From assembly GCF_016219575.1 (NCBI RefSeq), contig NZ_JACRMG010000028.1:62001-126000 (forward strand): a stretch of 64,000 nucleotides of DNA, given 5' to 3'. The position numbers and the translations under genes are program-made. This document shows positions 58,912 to 64,000 of the stretch, piece by piece. Origin of the DNA: Bradyrhizobium sp. GTDB taxonomy: Bacteria; Pseudomonadota; Alphaproteobacteria; Rhizobiales; Xanthobacteraceae. Positions within the stretch are counted from its first letter, which is position 1; the number at the start of each line of letters is the position of its first letter. Below the pieces are notes generated by a model that saw only the letters and a list, made by a program, of their open reading frames with translations, was not told where the DNA came from and did no database searches.

Positions 58912-59727
58912 TCAGCGGCCGATGAACGACGGCTTGCGCTTTTGCTCGAATGCGGCAAGTCCCTCTTTCATATCGTGGCTATGGGCGTGGACTTCGCTTG
59001 CGAGCAATTCGAGCCTGAGAGCAACCTCCTTTGGTTGTTCGAGACCGTCGGCGACCAGCGCCTTCATGCGGCGGAGCACCAGCGAGCTCTTGGACCCGAG
59101 CTTGGCGGCCAAGCGCTCGACCGCCGCCGTCAGTTCGGCGTCATCGACGACCTCGTTGACGAGACCGCAGGCAACCAGATCGTCGGCGGGCACGAAATCG
59201 CCAGTAAACAGCAGATATTTCGCACGGGTCGGACCGATTTTTCGAGGCAGCCGCACCGAACTGCCGCCGCCCGGCAGCAGACCGAAATTGGCATGCGCGT
59301 CACCAAGCTTCGCTGACCGCGCTGCGATAACCAGATCGCAGCACAGCACCAACTCCAGGCCGCCCGCTAGGGCCAACCCATTGACTGCGGCGATGACCGG
59401 CCGCGGACAGGTCTCCAGTCGTGCCATCATGTCGAGGACGGCGTCGAGGAACCGCGTCGCGGCGGGTGCATCGCCCTGCGTCGCGCTATTGACGTATTTC
59501 AAATCGGCTCCGGCGCAAAAGGCACGCCCGGTGCCCATCAGCACCACGGCCTTGATCGCCGGATCATCGGCATGCGTTAGAGCGGCGGTAATTCCCGCCA
59601 CCATGTCGGGCGTAATCGCGTTGAGCGCCGTCGGCCGATTGAGCGTGATCCATACCGCATCGGCACGAACTTCGACCAGAACGCTTTGCTCCGGCTTGAT
59701 CTTTTCAGACGTCGTCACTGTTCTCAC
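58912..59727 (-). CDS. Enoyl-CoA hydratase/isomerase (crotonase family)
   Basis: A 271-residue crotonase. AVWITLNRPTALNAITPDMV near residue 25, GTGRAFCAGADLKYVNSA (first oxyanion hole) and AAVNGLALAGGLELVLCCDL (second) are clear. LGDAHANFGLLPGGGSSVRL lies at the catalytic-Glu region, though the Glu usually at its start is replaced by Asp/His, so an isomerase or hydratase variant is possible. It is divergent from the CoA-transferase gene at 59843 across the candidate TetR site at 59742, and convergent with livF. Confidence 0.88.
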   Translation of the reverse strand: MRTVTTSEKIKPEQSVLVEVRADAVWITLNRPTALNAITPDMVAGITAALTHADDPAIKAVVLMGTGRAFCAGADLKYVNSATQGDAPAATRFLDAVLDMMARLETCPRPVIAAVNGLALAGGLELVLCCDLVIAARSAKLGDAHANFGLLPGGGSSVRLPRKIGPTRAKYLLFTGDFVPADDLVACGLVNEVVDDAELTAAVERLAAKLGSKSSLVLRRMKALVADGLEQPKEVALRLELLASEVHAHSHDMKEGLAAFEQKRKPSFIGR

Positions 59728-59741
59728 CTCGACAACAAGTA

Positions 59742-59763
59742 TTTGACTTTTGGGTCAATTAAT
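59742..59763. promoter_or_regulatory. Candidate TetR operator, site 2 (crotonase / CoA-transferase divergent region)
   Basis: TTTGACTTTTGGGTCAATTA has the perfect dyad TTGAC/GTCAA with a 6-base spacer. It shares TTTGAC-N6-GTMARTWWT with sites at 48853 and 51941. It lies 15 bases from the crotonase start, in a 115-base AT-rich gap, a place suited to repression of both directions. Confidence 0.55.
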
Positions 59764-59842
59764 AATTTAGTCAGTAAAATTATAGACCAACGAATAAAAT
59801 CTGCAAGCTTAGGCTCTGCATATCCGGGGAAGAGACATCGTC

Positions 59843-60958
59843 ATGTTGCAGCTCGAGGGTATTCGTATTGTCAGCCTGGCTGAGCAATATCCCGGGCCCT
59901 ACGCGACGCTTCTGATGGCCGATCTTGGGGCCGACGTCATCCTCGTCGAGCGTCCGGGCATCGGAGATCCCGCGCGGCAGTTTCCGGCGTTCCACGCCGC
60001 GCTCAATCGCAACAAGCGCTCGGTGGCGCTCGATCTCAAGGCGGACGGCGACAAGCAGCGGTTCCGGGATCTCGTCGCTTCTGCCGACGTCCTGCTGGAA
60101 GGGTTTCGGCCCGGCACCATGCAGCGGCTGGGGCTGGGTTATGAGGCGATGGCCTCGATCAATCCCCGTTTGGTCTATGCGTCGATCTCCGGCTTCGGAC
60201 AGACCGGCCCCTACCGCGACCGACCCGCCCATGATCTCTCCTACCAGGCTCTCGCCGGATTCCTGCACGCCCAGGCCGCAACGCGTTCGACGCAGCTTCC
60301 GAGCGATATCGCGGTTGGCGACCTTTCATCGGGGATGTTTGCGGCGCTCGGCGTGCTTGCGGCGCTGCTGGCGCGCGCGCGCATGGGAAAGGGGGCGTAT
60401 ATCGACGTGTCGATGACCGACGGGCTGGTATCGTGGATGTCGGTCATGGTTGGCCCGGCGATGAACGGCGAGCCGCTCGCCGACATCGCGGCAGAGCCCG
60501 CTTATGGTCTGTTCGAATGCCAGGACGGCAAGCTGCTGTCGCTGTCGATCGCGCATGAGGACTGGTTCTGGCGGCCGCTTTGCACGCTGATCGGCATGGA
60601 GGACGTAGCTGATCTGAAACGCGCGCAACGAACCCGACGGGAAGTCGAACTGGTTGCGCGCATCGGCAAGGCCATCGCCGCCGCGCCACGCGGCCAATGG
60701 GCCGACAAGCTTGACGCCGCGGGAATCCCCTGGGGTCCCGTCAGCGCAATTGACGAAGTCGCGGCCGACCCGCACTTCATCGAACGGGGGCTGTTCGGCG
60801 AGGTGGCCGACAGCGATGGCAGGCGTCGCCGCTATGTCGCGCAACCCTTGATTATTGACGGCCACCATCCGGGACCGACGCGGGGCGTGCCTGGCCTCGG
60901 CGAACACACGGAGGAAGTGCTGTCCGAACTGTCGCTAAGGGCACAGAATATAACCTGA
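59843..60958 (+). CDS. CaiB/BaiF family III CoA-transferase
   Basis: A 371-residue class III CoA-transferase. LEGIRIVSLAEQYPGPYATL, LMADLGADVILVERPGIGD and NRNKRSVALDLKAD are standard. FRPGTMQRLGLGYEAMASIN and SISGFGQTGPYRDRPAHDLS follow, the latter near the catalytic Asp. It is the first gene of the CoA-transferase-thiolase-SDR operon and is divergent from the crotonase gene, with a candidate TetR site between. It transfers CoA to the pathway acid or acts as a racemase; the latter would suit branched acids. Confidence 0.9.
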   Translation: MLQLEGIRIVSLAEQYPGPYATLLMADLGADVILVERPGIGDPARQFPAFHAALNRNKRSVALDLKADGDKQRFRDLVASADVLLEGFRPGTMQRLGLGYEAMASINPRLVYASISGFGQTGPYRDRPAHDLSYQALAGFLHAQAATRSTQLPSDIAVGDLSSGMFAALGVLAALLARARMGKGAYIDVSMTDGLVSWMSVMVGPAMNGEPLADIAAEPAYGLFECQDGKLLSLSIAHEDWFWRPLCTLIGMEDVADLKRAQRTRREVELVARIGKAIAAAPRGQWADKLDAAGIPWGPVSAIDEVAADPHFIERGLFGEVADSDGRRRRYVAQPLIIDGHHPGPTRGVPGLGEHTEEVLSELSLRAQNIT

Positions 60959-60975
60959 GAATGGGAGCCGCCGCC

Positions 60976-62214
60976 ATGGAAGACGTATACGTCGTGGGCG
61001 TGGGCATGACGCCGTTTGGCCGCATGCTCGACAAGGACATCAAGACGATGACGAAGGAGGCGGTCAACGCAGCGCTCGCGGATGCCGGCCTCGCGACCAC
61101 GGCATTGGAAGCCGCCTACTTCGCCAACGCGTCGCAAGGACACATGGAAAAGCAGCACATGGTGCGCGGTCAGATCGCGTTGCGGTCGATGGGGATCGGG
61201 CAGATCCCGGTCGTCAACATCGAGAACGCGTGCGCGAGCGGCAGCTCGGCGCTGAACCTGGCCGTCACCTTCCTGAAAGCAGGCGACGGAGACGTCGCGC
61301 TTGCGGTTGGTGCCGAGAAGATGTTCTCGAGGGATCGCGAGCTTATGTTCGGGTCATTCGACAGCGCCTGGGACATCAGCCGCAAGGACGAAATCGGCGA
61401 GCGGCTCATGAAGCTTGGCGAAGGCATCGATCCGCCGCCCGGCACAACGTCCGACAAGCCCTACAGCGTATTCATGGATGTTTATGCGGCGTTCTCCCGC
61501 TTTCACATGGCGCGTTTCGGAACGACGCAGCGCCAGATCGCCGCAGTCGCGGCGAAGAATCACCGACACTCCGTTGAAAATCCGCTGTCACAGTTTCGTA
61601 CGCCCTATTCCATTGACGAGGTGCTGAGCGCGCCGCCGATCACTTATCCGTTGACGCTGCCGATGTGTTCGCCGGTATCGGACGGCGCCGCGGCGGTTGT
61701 GGTGACAACTGCAGCGGGACTGAAGCGCTATGGCATCGATCGGTCGCGCGCGATCCGGGTGCTGGCATCCGTGGTCCAGACCGGCAGCGACCGTGACCCT
61801 TCGGACGTCGAAAACCATTGCACCGCACGCGCCGCCAGGCGCGCTTACGAAAAGGCGGGCGTCGGTCCGGGCGATATCTCAGTTGCCGAAGTGCATGATG
61901 CCACCGCCATGGGCGAGATCATCCAGATCGAAAATCTCGGCCTGTGCGCCTTTGGCGACGGCGGCGCCATCAGCGAACGCGGCGAAACCGCCATCGGCGG
62001 GCGCGTCCCGGTCAATCCGTCGGGAGGGCTGGAGTCGAAGGGGCATCCGGTCGGCGCCACCGGCCTCGCGCAGGTCCACGAACTTGTCGCGCAACTGCGT
62101 CATGAGGCCGGGGCCCGCCAGGTCGACGGCGCGCGGATCGCGATCGCCGAAAATGGCGGCGGACTGCACGGTATCGAAGAAGCGGTGGCGTGCGTGACCA
62201 TCCTGAGCAAATAG
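60976..62214 (+). CDS. Thiolase family protein (SCP-x type)
   Basis: A 412-residue thiolase. VYVVGVGMTPFGRMLDKDI opens the chain. The nucleophilic Cys is in NIENACASGSSALNLAVTFL near residue 86, EVHDATAMGEIIQIENLGLC follows near 305, and the His in ESKGHPVGATGLAQVHELV near 355. The C-terminal end has IAENGGGLHGIEEAV in place of the Cys-x-Gly box, as in the SCP-x branch. It cleaves a beta-ketoacyl-CoA. Start 60976 has GGGAG nine bases upstream, better than the ATG at 60961. It follows the CoA-transferase by 17 bases and precedes the SDR by 19. Confidence 0.9.
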   Translation: MEDVYVVGVGMTPFGRMLDKDIKTMTKEAVNAALADAGLATTALEAAYFANASQGHMEKQHMVRGQIALRSMGIGQIPVVNIENACASGSSALNLAVTFLKAGDGDVALAVGAEKMFSRDRELMFGSFDSAWDISRKDEIGERLMKLGEGIDPPPGTTSDKPYSVFMDVYAAFSRFHMARFGTTQRQIAAVAAKNHRHSVENPLSQFRTPYSIDEVLSAPPITYPLTLPMCSPVSDGAAAVVVTTAAGLKRYGIDRSRAIRVLASVVQTGSDRDPSDVENHCTARAARRAYEKAGVGPGDISVAEVHDATAMGEIIQIENLGLCAFGDGGAISERGETAIGGRVPVNPSGGLESKGHPVGATGLAQVHELVAQLRHEAGARQVDGARIAIAENGGGLHGIEEAVACVTILSK

Positions 62215-62233
62215 AAGACAACGAGGATATTTC

Positions 62234-63007
62234 ATGGAGCTTCATGGCAAGATTGCCGTAGTGACGGGTGCCGCTTCTGGACTGGGGCTTGCGACCTGCA
62301 AGGTGCTCGCCGCGGCCGGCGTGCGTATCGCCGGTTTCGATCGCGACGAGAAAAAATTGCAGGCACTAAAGTCGAACCTCGGCGATGCGTGCCTGGCGCG
62401 CGTCGTCGATGTCGCCGAAGAGAGCAGCGTGAAAGACGGGATCGCGGCGGTCGTCGCCGCGTTCGGCGGCGTTCATGTCGCAGTGAATTGCGCGGGGGTC
62501 GCCGATGCCGCCAAGACCGTATCAAAAGGCGAGCCGTTCCCGATCGCGACGTGGAACAAGGTGATCGCGATCAACCTGACCGGTACCTTCAATGTCATCA
62601 GATTCGCTGCGCTCGCGATGACCAGGAACACCCCTGACGCCGAGGGTGGCGAGCGCGGCGTCATCGTCAACACGGCATCGGGCGCTGCATCCCAAGGGCA
62701 GGTCGGTCAAGCGGCCTACAGCGCCAGCAAGGCGGGCGTAATCGGCCTGACGCTTCCAGTTGCCCGCGACTTGGCGCCACACGGTATCCGCATAGTCTCG
62801 ATCGCGCCGGGGCTGTTCGATACCGCAATGGTCGCAGGCATTCCGGACAATGTCTCTCAGTCGATCGTCGATCGCATGATCCTGTATCCGAACCGGATGG
62901 GACAACCGCGGGAATTTGCCCGGCTGGTGCAACATATCGTCGAGAACTCGTACCTGAACGCGACCACGCTCGATCTGGATGCAGGCGCCCGCATGCAGTC
63001 GCGTTGA
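62234..63007 (+). CDS. 3-hydroxyacyl-CoA dehydrogenase type II (SDR)
   Basis: A 257-residue SDR closely resembling type II 3-hydroxyacyl-CoA dehydrogenases (HSD17B10-like). IAVVTGAASGLGLATCKVL binds NAD and CAGVADAAKTV is the NAG-like motif. SKGEPFPIATWNKVIAINLT is a family-specific stretch, and the catalytic Ser-Tyr-Lys lie in NTASGAASQGQVGQAAYSAS plus KAG. It oxidises 3-hydroxyacyl-CoA to the ketoacyl-CoA cleaved by the adjacent thiolase. It follows the thiolase by 19 bases and ends 30 bases before the NMO pseudogene. Confidence 0.93.
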   Translation: MELHGKIAVVTGAASGLGLATCKVLAAAGVRIAGFDRDEKKLQALKSNLGDACLARVVDVAEESSVKDGIAAVVAAFGGVHVAVNCAGVADAAKTVSKGEPFPIATWNKVIAINLTGTFNVIRFAALAMTRNTPDAEGGERGVIVNTASGAASQGQVGQAAYSASKAGVIGLTLPVARDLAPHGIRIVSIAPGLFDTAMVAGIPDNVSQSIVDRMILYPNRMGQPREFARLVQHIVENSYLNATTLDLDAGARMQSR

Positions 63008-63037
63008 CCACGTTTCCTCTGGCAATCGGCATCCGAT

Positions 63038-63708
63038 ATGCTACCTGATCGACTGCGATGGCATCTCAAAATTCCGGTGATGGCAGCGCCGATGTTTCTC
63101 GGGACCGGATCTGGTCGTTGAGACCTGTCAAGCTGGCGTGATCGGCACCTTTCCGGTGCTCAACCAGCGCACGACGGACGGTTTCGAAGCGTGGCTGGCC
63201 GACATACGCGGCCGGCTCGCCGGGCAACATTGCGCGCCCTTTGGTGCGCAATTCGTCGTTCACTCCACCAATCCTCGGCACGCGGCAGACTTCGCCGCGG
63301 CCATCCGTCATGAAATTCCCATCGTCATCACGACCCTCGGAATTACGCGAGAACTGACCGACGCCATACATACCTATGGCGGGCTGGTGTTCCACGACGC
63401 GACCACGATGAAGCATGCCAAGAAGGCGCTCGACGCCAACGCCGACGGGATCATTGCCGTCTGTGCCGGTGCGGGTGGCCGGCGCCAGCTTTCTCGCCCA
63501 GACGCTGAACCGCCCGTACGACAACCCGAAGGACCACAGCAGCTTCAACGTCGCGCGCGAGATCAGCCCGAAACTGTGGAAGGATATCTGGACCGCGGGA
63601 CAGGGAGTCGGCGGCGTCAACGACATCATTCCGGTCGCAGAACTCTGCGCGCGGCTACAGCGGGAATGGCGCGATGGTATTCGGCGCCTCTCTGCCGCGG
63701 TCGGATGA
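63038..63708 (+). pseudogene. Nitronate monooxygenase-like pseudogene
   Basis: The start MLPDRLRWHLKIPVMAAPMF matches the NMO at 50924. A frameshift of a few bases then occurs before LVVETCQAGVIGTFPVLNQR. The second frame runs to IIAVCAGAGG, after which the central part of the barrel is missing. A third frame resumes with AGASFLAQTLNRPYDN and KLWKDIWTAGQGVGGVND. So there is one small lesion and one large internal deletion of roughly 100 residues. It lies downstream of the SDR gene in the same orientation. Confidence 0.8.
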
Positions 63709-63761
63709 GGCAGCCCGTCGTGGCGGGTTACCTTTACCGCTACGTCTGCCGTGCGCTGATT

Positions 63762-64000
63762 TAACAGCAGCCCGATCGAGGTCGCCCCCGCAGTCCTCGG
63801 AAGTTTATCGACCAACACAACGTGCTTCGGCCGTTTGTAGCGAGCGATTTGTCCGTTCACGAAGTCGATGATTTCGCCGGCCGGATTCGCGCGGTCATCG
63901 CCATCGACGACCGCGATGCTGCGCCAAAACAGCGGCCGGCCCGCGGATTTCGGACGGTCGCGGTACGGCGAAAGCATCGCCAAGCCCGAGGCTTCGGATT
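63762..64000 (-). pseudogene. Acyl-CoA ligase fragment with internal deletion (cut by window edge)
   Basis: The minus strand encodes SAGRPLFWRSIAVVDGDD and RANPAGE, the middle of an AMP-dependent acyl-CoA ligase. It is then directly followed by IDFVNGQIARYKRPKHVVLV and DKLPRTAGATS, the C-terminal domain. The roughly 120 residues normally between them, including the hinge, are missing in frame, and the end lacks the catalytic Lys. It is open to the window edge. It faces the NMO pseudogene. Confidence 0.75.

Noticed and set aside
1..64000. CRISPR array, rRNA operon or riboswitch
   Set aside because: No regularly spaced repeats, rRNA sequence or recognisable riboswitch core was seen by eye on either strand.

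Overview
The window looks like a chromosomal segment of a high-GC alphaproteobacterium of the Hyphomicrobiales, most probably Bradyrhizobium. This is inferred from rhizobial DctB/DctD/DctA, PHB genes, many Bug-type binding proteins and CoA-dependent catabolic clusters. No rRNA, intact tRNA or CRISPR array was seen.

(1) 1-19,752, all on the minus strand. Fifteen closely spaced genes read aceE-aceF-lpd-TAXI binding protein-dctA-phaA-phaB-thioesterase-phasin-malic enzyme-ndh-cydA-cydB-dctB-dctD. Together they would import C4-dicarboxylates, decarboxylate malate to pyruvate, make acetyl-CoA and store it as polyhydroxybutyrate. NDH-2 and a bd-type quinol oxidase could burn off surplus NADH. A very good sigma-54 (-24/-12) promoter lies upstream of aceE, and the array ends with the DctB/DctD pair, whose DctD family activates sigma-54 promoters. 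This suggests one self-regulated malate-to-PHB regulon. lipA, needed to lipoylate the E2 and E3 proteins, is divergent at 20,376.

(2) 21.6-42.0 kb, catabolic clusters. After a tetR remnant come MaoC, a Bug protein and an acyl-CoA ligase (minus), then SDR and GntR (plus). Next is a six-gene operon: a HicB-like small protein, Rieske oxygenase and reductase, CoA-transferase, thiolase-like protein and DUF35 protein. A MarR gene and further Bug genes follow, then a gntR-crotonase-fused acyl-CoA dehydrogenase-CoA-transferase-Bug operon and a divergent acyl-CoA dehydrogenase. Palindromes at the divergent promoters give plausible operators for the GntR and MarR proteins. The substrates cannot be read from sequence.

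(3) 42.1-48.8 kb, mobile-element scar. A tyrosine integrase lies between 3' fragments of a tRNA-Glu-like and a tRNA-Val-like gene. To the right are a broken P450, an intact P450 with a nitronate-monooxygenase-like gene, Bug and GntR fragments, a decayed conjugative coupling gene (traG) and an IS5-family transposase remnant.

(4) 48.9-63.0 kb, a second CoA-dependent catabolic cluster: acyl-CoA dehydrogenase, TetR regulator, NMO-like protein, a complete Liv-type ABC importer with an acyl-CoA synthetase inside its operon, crotonase, CoA-transferase, thiolase and SDR. Three similar AT-rich sites in its promoter regions suggest a local TetR regulon. (5) The last kilobase holds two pseudogenes with internal deletions, NMO-like and acyl-CoA ligase.
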